From the NCBI GenBank assembly GCA_019973155.2, contig LC707859.1:62001-126000 (forward strand): 64,000 nucleotides of DNA, written 5' to 3'. A model generated the notes under the pieces. The model was given only the letters and a program-made list of their open reading frames with translations. It had not been told where the DNA came from and ran no database searches. Below, piece by piece: positions 38,730 to 48,337 of this stretch (the stretch's first letter is position 1; the number at the start of each line of letters is the position of its first letter). The DNA is from Phanerochaete sordida. Lineage: Eukaryota; Basidiomycota; Agaricomycetes; Polyporales; Phanerochaetaceae. A program made the position numbers and the translations under genes.

Positions 38730-39886
38730 CCAGTGTCTCAGCGATCAAAGATCTCAGCGCTAGTCTCCAGCCTTTGTTCGTAGATAAACCCTACGGAGAA
38801 TGGGGTGTCGGCACAACTAAATAATCAAATATTGAAGGTTCGCGGCTAAGCAGCCTGGCAAAGCACAACTTAAAAATAAATTGTGATCTTTTCTCCTAAA
38901 TTTTTCTGTTTTAGCAAGCGCTGCGCTTATAAAATTTTTATATATAAAAATTTTATTAGGCTACGCTGCTCTTCGCTAAAAAAAAAATTATAAATAGTTA
39001 CAAGTAACTATTTATAATTTTTTTAACTGCTTTGCCTTCGCTCTGATCTTCGATCGTTAAGCGGTAGCAGCGAAGAAGCAGAGCAGCGAAGACGCAGAGA
39101 TAGAGTATGCTAAGGTTACTTATTATTTATACTTTTTTTATTCGCTAATTAGATCGCTACAGACTGGTTCATTGGTGGGTATTTGTGTGTAAACGGGTTT
39201 GCTTTTATTAAAAATTATAATCCTTATAAAAATTTTAATCTTGATTATAATTTTTCTTAGCCTAAAAAAAAATTATAAATAGTTACAAGTAACTATTTAT
39301 AATTTTTTTAATCCTTGTTCTATCTAAAACAAAAAAAAATACACAAGTGCTTAATGTACAGTCGGAATCTCGAAAAGTTTTATCCCTTAAGATTACTTTT
39401 TCAAAGGCTTTATATTAATTTTCAATTAAATTACTTCCTAAGTGTAAAAGGTTTATTCTTTACTTTAATGTAATTAGGCAGTCATGCGAAACGTTTCTGC
39501 AAGCTTTTGCCTTTTTCCTTCGTAGATAAACAGGCTGCTAATAAAATTTTTGCGGGCGCAAGGGCAAAGCCAGAGGCCTGAAAAAAAAATTTATAAAACT
39601 TTGTAACTATTTATAAATTTTTTTTCCTTAAAAAATTTATAACTCTGTTATAAATTTTTTTTAGCACGCAAAATTTTTATTTAGCCCCGATATTTATATC
39701 AAATTTTATTAGCGCTGCTTAGCGCTGAGCTAATGGGTTTGCAGGCTTCGTGACTAGAGTAATATTGAAACTAAAAAGTTTAATATAAAGTACAAGGGCT
39801 ATATATTCAGATGTTTAACTACTACCTACGGCTTCGATGCTCAAGTCTAACTCATTTAGTTCAAATTTTATATAGCTGGAGATTTG

Positions 39887-40252
39887 GCTTTTGTTACTTA
39901 CGGACATCATGCTTTATTACAAGGTAATAGAAAAGGTGCAATAAGTGGTACTTTAATAACAGTAGTTTTAGCAATTATTTTCACAGCTCTACAAGGTTAT
40001 GAATATGCACAAGCACCTTTTACAATTGCTGATTCAGTATTTGGTTCAGCATTCTTTTGTTCAACCGGTCTTCACGGGTTACATGTTATAATTGGTACTT
40101 TATTTATCCTTGTAGGTCTATTTAGAATAATTAATTATCATTTTACTACAAAACACCATTTAGGGTATGAAGCAAGTATTCTTTATTGGCATTTTGTTGA
40201 TGTTGTGTGGTTATTTTTATTCATTGCAATCTACTACTGGGGTTCTAACTAA
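39887..40252 (+). CDS. cox3: cox3 exon 2
   Basis: 121 codons and [23 protein letters not shown] continues SSG of exon 1; the [20 protein letters not shown] and [19 protein letters not shown] motifs complete COX3. The intron ends in G39886. Confidence 0.96.
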   Translation, partial: AFVTYGHHALLQGNRKGAISGTLITVVLAIIFTALQGYEYAQAPFTIADSVFGSAFFCSTGLHGLHVIIGTLFILVGLFRIINYHFTTKHHLGYEASILYWHFVDVVWLFLFIAIYYWGSN

Positions 40253-41472
40253 CCTTGATTGGTTTGCTGATCTTAGGGGTGCAATTATTATTACTTACTC
40301 CGCAAAATAAAAATTTTATTAGCGTCAAAAAATTATAAATTTTTTTTAGCCCTGATCTTTGATCCTTTAAAAAAATTTTTATTTTGCGAACAATTTTACT
40401 TTTTTTTTTAATAGTCTTATTATTATTATTGCAATAGTTGCAATCATTTATGTTAATTATTTAATGTTTATTTATGCTAATTAATTTATTCATTTCAAAA
40501 CAGTTATAGTTTATTTACATTTAATTTATAATCTGTTTCTGCGCTAGCTTGCACTGCCTTTAGTCGCTTGCGGCGGTGAATAAAACTTGTATATTTATAT
40601 CCAAATTTAATAAGGCTACGGATCTTTGATCCTTAAATAAAAATTTTATTAGCGTAAAAAAATTTGATTGTAATCAAATTTATTAATTAGTATAAAAAAA
40701 TAATAATTTTTTTTTATTATAATTTTTTTTAGCCCTGATCTTCGATCCTTTAATCAAATTTTTATAAGTAAAGCCTTGTATCAATTTTAGTCATTAAATT
40801 TTATCCCTATTTGCTTAATACATTTTTCATCTTAAATAACTAAGATCAAATTATACCTTTCCCCTTTCTTTTTTTTTTACCCTGACCACTCAAACTAATA
40901 GCTAATAAAAAGGATTATAGCTTGAACTATTAGCGGTCAATTAGTCATTATAACTTGTTTTGCTGCGGTATCTTTGTCGCTTGCGTCTCCGCTAGGGCTT
41001 ATAAAATTTTTATAAGTCTTATCTTTGATCAGGGGTAGCGGTTTCAGTGCTTATAAAATTTGTATATATATCTAAAAATTTTATAAGCGCACGCTGCGAT
41101 CAAATTTATCCGTAAGGCCAAGCGCAAAGCCGATCAAAGATCAGCAAAGCGGATGCTTTAGTCCTTTAAAAAATTATAAATAGTTACAAGTAACTATTTA
41201 TAATTTTTTATTGCGCAATCGCTTAAGCGGATGCTTTAGTCGCGCAAGCGGTCGAAGGCAATCGCTTAAGCGGATGCTTTAGCGCAAGCAACGGATAAAA
41301 TTTTTATTTTCCGGCTACGCAGAGAAGTATAAATTAAAATTTTCTATAAAAGGTTTAAATTTTTATATAACCGTCTAAAAATTTAAACTTTTAAAAAATT
41401 TAAACTTTTTAAATTTTTTTTTTTGCTATTATTATAAGTACCCCAAGGATATACTAATACTTCAACTTAACT
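40253..41472 (+). repeat. Intergenic cox3 to chimeric nad4L ORF
   Basis: AT hairpins at 40318-40350 and 40680-40735, GCACTGCCTTTAGTCGCTTG block at 40552, a long imperfect hairpin at 40883-40939, a palindrome at about 41167-41210 within the TTTAAAAAA...TTGCGC context, GC blocks to 41320, then the duplicated nad4L leader from 41425. No gene recognised. Confidence 0.65.
41425..41454 (+). promoter_or_regulatory. Duplicated nad4L leader element, copy 1
   Basis: GCTATTATTATAAGTACCCC followed by AAGGATATAC, identical to 42208-42237 upstream of nad4L. It ends 18 bp before the ATG of the 151-aa ORF. Probably a transcription start, RNA-processing or translation signal of nad4L. Confidence 0.6.
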
Positions 41473-41928
41473 ATGATTCTGTCACTATTATTATTTTTAA
41501 TTGGTATTTTAGTATTAAGTTTAAATAGAACAAATATTTTCATTAAGATCTTTGGTAGCTTACTTGCTTTGAATTTTAATTTTATAAGTAATGTGGCTCC
41601 CGGTTTTTTGGTATTTTTTGAAGGCGGTTCAGATCCTGGAGAGGGATCGGGATCTCAGGAAGATCAATCGGCTTCAGGATCCAAATCCTCACAAGGTCAA
41701 ACTATTAGCCAATCTACCAGCGAAACTAACCCTCCAAAATCAGGATTCGTTCTCGCTGTTTGGCTGAGAAATTACTATCTAAGTATGTTAAGGATGGATA
41801 ATGACCATTCTGACAAAAATAAAAGTCGTTGGTGGAGAATCATATATCCAGGTTCTGAATTACCAGATTCTGAGAGAAAAAATTCTCAAAATCAAGAATC
41901 TAATGATTCAGGTGATGGTGGAGAATAA
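41473..41928 (+). CDS. Chimeric ORF: nad4L start fused to Ser/Gly/Gln-rich unknown domain
   Basis: 151 codons. Residues 1-14 (SLLLFLIGIL...) match nad4L closely at DNA and protein level, fading by about residue 27. Then a second hydrophobic stretch (FGSLLALNFNF) and a low-complexity hydrophilic tail rich in Ser, Gly, Gln, Asp and Glu (SGSQEDQSASGSKSSQGQTI) with an internal WLRNYYLSMLRMDNDHSDKN-type segment, ending SGDGGE. The tail is richer in GC than the neighbourhood and matches no family I know. It uses a copy of the nad4L leader. Confidence 0.65.
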   Translation: MILSLLLFLIGILVLSLNRTNIFIKIFGSLLALNFNFISNVAPGFLVFFEGGSDPGEGSGSQEDQSASGSKSSQGQTISQSTSETNPPKSGFVLAVWLRNYYLSMLRMDNDHSDKNKSRWWRIIYPGSELPDSERKNSQNQESNDSGDGGE

Positions 41929-42207
41929 GTTTATTATATCTCCATACTTATTATGCTAAAGATTTTGGTTAAAAGTTCATTTTGACTCTAAAAAGGTTTA
42001 ACGATATTAAATATAAAGTTAATCGGACTAAGAGTTACAAAAATAAGTATTATGTTAACTTATTAGATAACTTTTTGCCTAATCATAGCATATATTAATT
42101 TAATCTGTTTAGCTTTAAATTACACCTGTATTCGTTCTTATTACTAAATTTAATTAATCTAAAAACACTAATTTTAAATTTTTATTTAAACTTTTAAAAA
42201 TTTTTTT

Positions 42208-42237
42208 GCTATTATTATAAGTACCCCAAGGATATAC
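42208..42237 (+). promoter_or_regulatory. nad4L leader element, copy 2
   Basis: Same 30-bp sequence as 41425-41454, ending 18 bp before the nad4L ATG. The spacer between the ORF stop and this element (41929-42200) has no gene. Confidence 0.6.
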
Positions 42238-42255
42238 AAATACTTTACCTTAACT

Positions 42256-42534
42256 ATGAATCTGTCATTATTATTATTTTTAATTGGTATCCTAGGTTTT
42301 ATTTTAAATAGAAAAAATATAATCCTAATGATCATAGCCATTGAAATTATGCTATTAGCTGTTACTTTATTAGTTTTAATTAGTTCATTCAGTTTTGATG
42401 ATGGTTTAGGACAAACATTTAGTATCTTTATAATTTCAATAGCTGGTGCAGAATCAGTTATAGGTTTAAGTATTCTTGTAGCTTTTTATAGATTAAGAGG
42501 AAACATTTCACTAAACACAACAACAACTTCATAA
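42256..42534 (+). CDS. nad4L: nad4L, NADH dehydrogenase subunit 4L
   Basis: 92 codons, three transmembrane helices: LSLLLFLIGILGFILNRKN, IAIEIMLLAVTLLVLISS with the conserved Glu, and SIAGAESVIGLSILVAFYRL. The final A of TAA is the first base of the nad5 ATG, the usual nad4L-nad5 overlap. Confidence 0.96.
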   Translation: MNLSLLLFLIGILGFILNRKNIILMIIAIEIMLLAVTLLVLISSFSFDDGLGQTFSIFIISIAGAESVIGLSILVAFYRLRGNISLNTTTTS

Positions 42535-42857
42535 TGTATATTTCAATTTTAATTTTACCTTTATTAGGTTCACTATTCTCAGGTTTAATGGGAAGAAAAA
42601 TAGGTGTCACTGGAGCACACCTAATTACTTGTACTTGCCTAATTTTATCTTCATTATTAGCTAGTGTAGCGTATTATGAAGTAGGTATCTGCGGATCTCC
42701 TGTGTCAATACACTTGACTAATTGGATAGATTCAGAATTTATGACTATCTCTTGGGAATTCTTATTTGATCAACTAACTGTATCAATGTTTATACCTGTT
42801 CTTTATATATCTTCTTTAATACATATATTCTCAACAGATTATATGTCTGAAGACCCT
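42534..42857 (+). CDS. nad5: nad5 exon 1 (NADH dehydrogenase subunit 5)
   Basis: 108 codons, MYISILILPLLGSLFSGLMG to IFSTDYMSEDP, phase 0. The largest antiporter-like subunit of complex I. The frame runs into intron 1. All five exons joined give 661 codons, a normal ND5. Confidence 0.95.
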
Positions 42858-43316
42858 GCCGAATGTTGTGGGAAAACATTCATGTGGGGTAAACTGCCAA
42901 ACTCCGGGGACATCCTAAAGCTTCAGGTACCAAACCATAATGGAAACGTTATGTGTGGATGGACTAATTACCCATGTACGGTAATAAGCCTGAAGATTGA
43001 TGAAAATCAAATGGACAATCGCGGATCTAAGTCAGAATTTTTAACAGATTCTGTAAAAGAGCAACGAGTAGACGGTAGTTATTGCATTCGTCACGTGAAC
43101 GTGGCAGCTAGCGCCAGCAAAATGCAATTAAGGTATACTCTTATGAACTTCGAAAGATTTTCTCGAGTCAAAATCCCTTCTAAACAAATAAATTTTAGAA
43201 AATTCTCTACCTCTAATTCTTCATCTAATGTGAATCCTTGGTTTTGGACTGGTCTTATAGATGCTGAAGGTTCATTTAGTATTTTAGTTTGTAAAAGTCA
43301 CACTCATAAGTCAGGG

Positions 43317-43368
43317 CTAAAAAAAAATTATAAATAGTTACTTGTAACTATTTATAATTTTTTTTAAG
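43317..43368 (+). repeat. Single palindromic element inserted in a HEG
   Basis: One 52-bp element, CTAAAAAAAAATTATAAATA through the TTACTTGTAA centre to TTTTTTTTAAGG, between codons for KSG and VEAKFQ of the HEG. A clear view of element size and edges. Confidence 0.85.
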
Positions 43369-43567
43369 GGTTGAAGCTAAATTCCAAATGGGTCTACATA
43401 AACGTGATTTGACACTATTATTACTATTGCAACAATTTCTAGGAGGGGTAGGTGCAATAAATGAATATTCAACTCTAAATAAAATAAATTATTCAATTAG
43501 TTCTAAAAAAGATTTAACAAATCTTATTAATCACTTAGAAAAATATCCATTATTAACTCAAAAAGCT

Positions 43568-43743
43568 GCCCTGGCTATAAAAAATAATTGTTATCTTTGA
43601 TTGGGCACCACACAATTATTTTTTAAACCAAGGCTCCTGGGGTCCTAGGCTAAAAAAATTATAAATAGTTACTTGTAACTATTTATAATTTTTTAACGGG
43701 TGCCTTATAAAAAATAATAATTTTTATTATTTTTTATTAGGGC
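43568..43743 (+). mobile_element. 176-bp composite palindromic element, copy 1
   Basis: Begins GCCCTGGCTAT and ends TTATTAGGGC, so it has short terminal inverted repeats GCCCT/AGGGC. Inside: a TAATTGTTATC...CAATTATTTTTT hairpin with a GGGCACCA part, GGCTCCTGGGGTCCTAGGCT, the 42-bp palindrome, GGTGCC, and a second AT hairpin (AAAAATAATAATTTTTATTA). No ORF. It sits between QKA and DFILFK of the HEG. Copy 2 at 46500-46675 differs at two positions. Confidence 0.85.
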
Positions 43744-44391
43744 AGATTTTATTTTGTTTAAAGAAGTTGTTGATATGTTCAACAATAAAGCTCATCTTTC
43801 TAAACAAGGGTTAAATCAAATAATTAATATTAAAGCATCCATGAATTTGGGTTTATCTGATTTTTTAAAATCTGAATTTAATAAATTTACGCCCGTTAAA
43901 AGACAAATAATTAAAACTGAAAGTATACCTGTGCGCAAGCGACTAATTGGGTTGCAGGCTTTGTCACAGGGGATGGGAGTTTTGACGTTAAAATCGCTCA
44001 ACAGCAAACAAATAATATAGGATATCGGGTACAATTAAGATTTAGAATAAGCCAACGGCTACGCCAGAAAGGGCTTTGTCATTAATGAAAGTTTTAGTTG
44101 ATTATTTGGGATCTGGTAAAATATATAAATATTCAGGGAAACCTGCAGTTGTTTTAACAATATTTAATTTTTCCGATCTAAATAATTTAATAATTCCTTT
44201 TTTTGATAAAAACCCTCTGCTTGGTGTAAAATTAATTGACTACCTTGATTGGTGTAAAGTTGCAAGATTAATAGAAAAAGGTTCACATCTTACAATTGAA
44301 GGACTTAATTTAATTAGAGAAATTAAATCAGGGATGAATACAGGTAGAGATGATAATAATATTTAAATGCAAGATAAATTTGATCGCCTAG

Positions 44392-44484
44392 CACAATCAA
44401 CGATTTTTCTCTTATCTTTCACTATTCACTTTTTTTATGTTAATTTTAGTATCTGGTGCTAATTATTTTGTTATGTTTGTGGGT
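44392..44484 (+). CDS. nad5: nad5 exon 2
   Basis: 31 codons, [20 protein letters not shown] to FVMFVG, continuing YMSEDP and followed by WEGIG. G before, T (GGT) at the end. Confidence 0.95.
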
Positions 44485-45547
44485 CTATTCTTCCTGGCTC
44501 AAAGTACTTTAAATGAATAGTACGATAATACTACTATATGCTGGAACCTTTATGTTAAATCATAACCTTAGCTACTTAATAAATACTAAGGATTGATAGG
44601 TAAAATAATGATTTTTTAAATAAACAACCAGCAGGAAAATTTTAATTTATAAATTTAGAATATTAAAATGTCCTCAGAGATTCTACGTAGTAAGGGGTAA
44701 GCACCCTAAGATAGAATCCAATATCTTATAATTTAAAATAAAAAACAAGATATCAGCAGCGATCAAAGATCAGACATAGCACTTTCTAGTTTAATAATAA
44801 TTAAAGCTAAAAATTTTAGTACAAAGGCTACGCCTGAAAAACCAAAAAAGCCAAGAAAACGGGCTAACTCAGATAATCCTTTAACATTAACTGATTATCA
44901 GAAACAAGCTTTAATTGGTCTTACTTTAGGGGATGTTTCATTAGAAAAAGCCACTAGCAATAGCAATGTCCGATTACGGTTTGATCAGAGTATCTCTATT
45001 CCTTCCGAGTATATCTACTTTTTATACGAACTTTTTAAGGTTTACTGCACTTTGTGCCTTGAGTCCACCTAAATCTACTCATAGAAAACCGGATAAACGA
45101 ACTGGTAAAATTTATAATGGTCTTATCTTTAAGACTAGAATGTTACCTTGTTTTAATTATTTATGGGACTTATTTTACATAGACAAGGTTAAAACTATAC
45201 CTTCGAATATAGGTGATCTTTTAACAGAAGTGGGATTAGCTTTTTGGATTATGGATGACGGTGGTTTAGGGTCAAATGGTACTCTAAATCTTCATACAGA
45301 TAGTTATATTTTAACTGAAGTTAACTTATTAATTGATGTATTGAAGCGTAATTTTGATATAAATAGCCGAATATCTATAAAAAGACCAGGGCAATGGATA
45401 ATTGTTATACCAAAAAAAGAAGTACCTAAAGTAGCGGAATTAACTATTGCTCATATGCATCCTTCTATGTTATATAAAATAGGTAAATAGGTTTTTTTTT
45501 TTTATTGCTGCTTGTCTTTATTTTTGTTTTAATTTTAAGTTTGATCG
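44485..45547 (+). other. nad5 intron 2, group I, with LAGLIDADG_2 HEG
   Basis: 1063 bp. Core: TATATGCTGGAACCTTTATG (44535), AAACAACCAGCAGGAAAATT (44623), CCTCAGAGATTCTACGTAG (44671), AAGATAGAATCCAATATC (44708). Ends in G45547. HEG at about 44780-45490. No 42-bp palindrome in this intron. Confidence 0.88.
44780..45490 (+). pseudogene. LAGLIDADG_2 HEG of nad5 intron 2, one frameshifting insertion
   Basis: First frame: LTLTDYQKQALIGLTLGDVS (first motif) to EYIYFLYELFKVYC; then an insertion with GCACTTTGTGCCTTGAG (about 45048-45066), a word found also near 18074, 32806 and 61957; then in the next frame PPKSTHRKPDKRTGKIYNGL, VGLAFWIMDDGGLGSNGTLN (second motif) and IAHMHPSMLYKIGK. Removing the insert would restore one frame. 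Otherwise complete. Confidence 0.82.
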
Positions 45548-45652
45548 TGGGAAGGAATCGGAGTAGTTTCTTATTTATTAATTAACTTCTGGTTCACAAG
45601 ATTACAAGCAAATAAAGCAGCTATACTAGCTTTAACTATGAATAGAGTAGGT
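45548..45652 (+). CDS. nad5: nad5 exon 3
   Basis: 35 codons, [20 protein letters not shown] to TMNRVG. Conserved WEGxG and NFW segments. G before, GGT at the end. Confidence 0.95.
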
Positions 45653-46499
45653 GCTCAGAGAAGTAGGATCTCTCTCACGTGCCTGAAACTATCAAATTCC
45701 GGGGACACCCTAAAGCTCTTGATACCAAGCCATAGTCGAAAGGCTATGAGTGGATGGACTAATCACCCATGTACGGTAATAAGTCAAGAGATGACTGAAA
45801 ATGAAATGGGTTATCGCGGATCTAAATCAGTATTCTTAAATAGTACTGTAAAAGAGCAACGAGTAGACGGTAGTTATTGCATTAAAGCCAAATCCAACTT
45901 AATGCAATTAAGGTGTACTCTAATGGGTTTCGAAAGAAATTATCAAGTCAAAGTCCTTTCTAAACAATTAAATAACAAAAATTTTTGTACTAGCGCCTAT
46001 ACGGAAGTTCTATCAACTAAATTAGACCCATGGTTTGTGACCGGGTTTTGCGACGGTGTCCGAAGGGCGCTTCTTTCAGCGTATCTATTTACAAAGATAA
46101 ACGAATCAAAGGTAGAGTAGGTTGGGTCGTAAAACCTAGTTTTCAAATCTCTTTACTCGCCTGCGGACTAGGGATATGAAATTATTATTACAAATACAAG
46201 AATTTTTTACATGTGGTAACATCGTTAGCAAAAATAATCGAAGCGAAGCAAGCTTCAGAGTAAATTCACTCCATGATTTAATTAATTTTATAATTCCCGT
46301 AATAAAATTTTTATATAATATAAAAATTTTATAAGCCACCCCTGGCGCTAGGGCCAGGAGTCTGCTACTTAAAAAATTTTATTGTAATAAAATTTTTTAT
46401 TGCTACGCCAGCAGAGCTGCTCCTTATAAAATTTGTATCTAAAGATACAAATTTTATTAGGCACATTTTATAAAATATCCTTTACTTTCTCAAAAAGGT

Positions 46500-46675
46500 G
46501 CCCTGGCTATAAAAAATAATTGTTATCTTTGATTGGGCACCACACAATTATTTTTTAAACCAAGGCTCCTGGGGTCCTAGACTAAAAAAATTATAAATAG
46601 TTACTTGTAACTATTTATAATTTTTTAACAGGTGCCTTATAAAAAATAATAATTTTTATTATTTTTTATTAGGGC
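46500..46675 (+). mobile_element. 176-bp composite palindromic element, copy 2
   Basis: Same length and order as 43568-43743, with two differences (CTAGGCT versus CTAGACT; AACGGG versus AACAGG). Same insertion point in the paralogous HEG (after QKG instead of QKA). Flanking HEG sequence is much less similar. Confidence 0.85.
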
Positions 46676-46948
46676 GGATTTTTATTTATTTAAACAAATG
46701 ATTGAACTAATTAACACTAAGGTTCACTTGACAGAAATAGGACTACTGCAAATTATTAATATTAGAGCCTCAATGAACTTAGGGTTATCTAATTCACAAA
46801 AGGCTGAATTTACTAATTATAAACCAGTATCTCGGCCAATTATTAATAATATTGAAATTTCAAATCCTAATTGGATTGCAGGGTTTTCAAGCGCAGAAGG
46901 TTGCTTCTTAGTTAATATTTCAAAATCTAATAAAGTTAAAGTAGCTGG

Positions 46949-47001
46949 CTAAAAAAAAAATTATAAATAGTTACAAGTAACTATTTATAATTTTTTTAAG
47001 C
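46949..47001 (+). repeat. Palindromic element inserted in a HEG, opposite centre
   Basis: One copy with centre TTACAAGTAA, between NKVKVAG and QQIVQL of the HEG second domain. The opposite orientation from the element at 43317. Confidence 0.85.
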
Positions 47002-47377
47002 CAACAAATTGTTCAATTAATATTTAAAATATCGCAACATCAAAGGGACAAAATTTTATTAAATTTAATTGCTAAATATTTAAAGTCCTGCGGGGTGGTG
47101 CCGTTTATTCTCATAGTGAAAATGCTTTCGTGTTAACAGTGGGAAAATTTTCAGATATAAATAATAAAATTATTCCTTTTTTTAAAGCCCATTCAATTTT
47201 GGGGATAAAACAATCTGATTTTCTCCCCAAGGGGGTATTTTTGTGAAATTGCTATGATAATAGGTGAAGGTAGACACCTAAATCCTGTAGGATTAGCTCA
47301 AATTCAATTAATCAAAGATAGAATGAATACAAAAAGAAAATAAAAAATTTAATTGCATGATAAATTTGATTGCCATG

Positions 47378-47572
47378 GATATGGGATTAAGTATAGGATT
47401 TTTTGCTATTTTTGCCTTATTCGGTTCTATAGACTATGCTACTGTCTTTAGTTTAGGTTCATTTATGAATGAAACCGCTATAACAATTATTGGTTTATTA
47501 TTATTAACTGGAGCTATGGCTAAATCAGCTCAAATTCCTTTACATAGTTGGTTACCAGGAAGTATGGAGGGT
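47378..47572 (+). CDS. nad5: nad5 exon 4
   Basis: 65 codons, DMGLSIGFFAIFALFGSIDY to LHSWLPGSMEG, with the conserved KSAQIPLHSWLP proton-channel lysine region. Ends GGT 47572; the frame runs on into the intron HEG. Confidence 0.95.
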
Positions 47573-48337
47573 CTGTGTTCCATTAGTGTTTTATTTTTAA
47601 TACTAACTTTTCTTTTGTTTTATTCTTTTTTTAGTCCGCAGGCGATAAATTTTACTGATACAATAGTTTATTTTAACTATTTTTCTATTTTACCTTTAAC
47701 TCCTAACATTATTGAACCTATGGTAGGCGATTTACTTGGTGATGGACACTTAAGATTTACACATAAAGATGTTAATGGTAAAGTTAGAGGTAATGCTCAT
47801 TATGCTATGACTTTAAAACACTATGATTATGCTTATTACTTATGGAAAGAGATTTATTCTCCTATTTGTACTACTACACCTTTACGTCCTTGGCCTAATC
47901 CTATTGTTACTGGTAAAACTCCAACTCAATATGCGTTCAGTAGTAAATCTTTACCTTCAATAACTGTACTACATAGCCAATGGTATATATTGAATAAAGA
48001 AAAGAATAAATTTATCAAAATTGTACCATTGAATATTGGATATTTACTAACTACTATAGGAATAGCACATTGGATTATGGGTGATGGTTATTGGGATAAT
48101 TCCGCTAAAACAGTGGTAATTTGTACAGATAATTTTACTTTATCTGAAGTAGAGTTATTAATTACAGTACTTAAATCTAAATTTAATTTAACAGCTACAG
48201 TACAACGTAGAACAAAATCAAATAAGGAAATATGTTGGAGAATAAGATTTAGTAGCAAATATGAAAATATAGATCTATTAAGAACTATAGTTAAACCTCA
48301 TCTTATTCCTTCAATGTATTATAAGTTAAATATTTAA
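47573..48337 (+). CDS. LAGLIDADG_2 homing endonuclease of nad5 intron 4, in frame with exon 4
   Basis: 255 codons after the exon boundary. First motif PMVGDLLGDGHLRFTHKDVN, second GIAHWIMGDGYWDNSAKTVV (Gly in place of the usual first Asp of MDDG, which may lower activity), C-terminal VKPHLIPSMYYKLNI. No repeat insertion. Probably expressed as an exon-fused precursor. Confidence 0.88.
   Translation: MCSISVLFLILTFLLFYSFFSPQAINFTDTIVYFNYFSILPLTPNIIEPMVGDLLGDGHLRFTHKDVNGKVRGNAHYAMTLKHYDYAYYLWKEIYSPICTTTPLRPWPNPIVTGKTPTQYAFSSKSLPSITVLHSQWYILNKEKNKFIKIVPLNIGYLLTTIGIAHWIMGDGYWDNSAKTVVICTDNFTLSEVELLITVLKSKFNLTATVQRRTKSNKEICWRIRFSSKYENIDLLRTIVKPHLIPSMYYKLNI

Larger units (their letters stand above)
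37062..39886 (+). other. cox3 intron, group I, with LAGLIDADG_2 HEG and repeats
   Basis: 2825 bp, T before and G at the end. Contains the HEG (37062-37778), the GCTAGAGCA minisatellite (38611-38729), palindromes at about 38025-38068, 38985-39028 and 39262-39308, a damaged variant at about 39585-39625 with a following TTTATAACTCTGTTATAAA hairpin, and possible core pieces near 37830-37880 and 38440-38500 that I could not assign with certainty. Confidence 0.8.
42858..44366 (+). pseudogene. LAGLIDADG_1 HEG of nad5 intron 1, interrupted by at least four insertions
   Basis: Pieces: core-overlapping N-terminus in frame with exon 1, then PWFWTGLIDAEGSFSILVCK (first motif) to 43316; palindrome insertion 43317-43368; VEAKFQMGLHKRDLTLLLLL to LLTQKA; 176-bp composite element 43568-43743; DFILFKEVVDMFNNKAHLSK to PVKRQIIKTESIP; small GC insert near 43931-43941; NWVAGFVTGDGSFDVKIAQQ (second motif, other frame); small insert GGCTACGCCAGAAAGG near 44052-44067; LSLMKVLVDYLGSGKIYKYS to SGMNTGRDDNNI. 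Catalytic motifs look intact, but no continuous frame remains. Confidence 0.85.
42858..44391 (+). other. nad5 intron 1, group I, with broken LAGLIDADG_1 HEG
   Basis: 1534 bp after T42857, ending in G44391. Core at 42893-43085: AACTCCGGGGACATCCTAAA, ACCCATGTACGGTAATAAG, GGACAATCGCGGATCTAAG and AGAGCAACGAGTAGACGGTA. The core region reads in frame from exon 1 into the HEG. The same core type occurs in intron 3, so the two introns are paralogous. Confidence 0.88.
45653..47341 (+). pseudogene. LAGLIDADG_1 HEG of nad5 intron 3, multiply interrupted
   Basis: Core-overlapping N-terminus, then [11 protein letters not shown]; a GC insert with GTCCGAAGGGC (about 46056-46070) inside the first LAGLIDADG motif; [23 protein letters not shown]; insert near 46155-46170; DMKLLLQIQEFFTCGNIVSK; GC insert near 46228-46242; SFRVNSLHDLINFIIP; insertions about 46300-46465; KYPLLSQKG; 176-bp composite 46500-46675; LFKQMIELINTKVHLTEIGL and NPNWIAGFSSAEGCFLVNIS (second motif); palindrome 46949-47001; QQIVQLIFKISQHQRDKI; a short GC change near 47092; VLTVGKFSDINNKIIPFF; and a tail ending RMNTKRK. 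Paralogue of the intron 1 HEG, further decayed. Confidence 0.85.
45653..47377 (+). other. nad5 intron 3, group I, with heavily interrupted HEG
   Basis: 1725 bp, ends in G47377. Core at 45690-45885 parallels intron 1 (AATTCCGGGGACACCCTAAAG, ACCCATGTACGGTAATAAG, GGTTATCGCGGATCTAAATC, AGAGCAACGAGTAGACGG). Confidence 0.88.

Noticed and set aside
38558..38824. 88-aa frame rich in Ala/Arg/Ser
   Set aside because: It only translates a T-run, a CTT run and the 9-bp minisatellite inside the cox3 intron.
40890..40930. A tRNA near CTAATAGCTAATAAAAAGGA
   Set aside because: It does not make a cloverleaf; it folds as one long hairpin.
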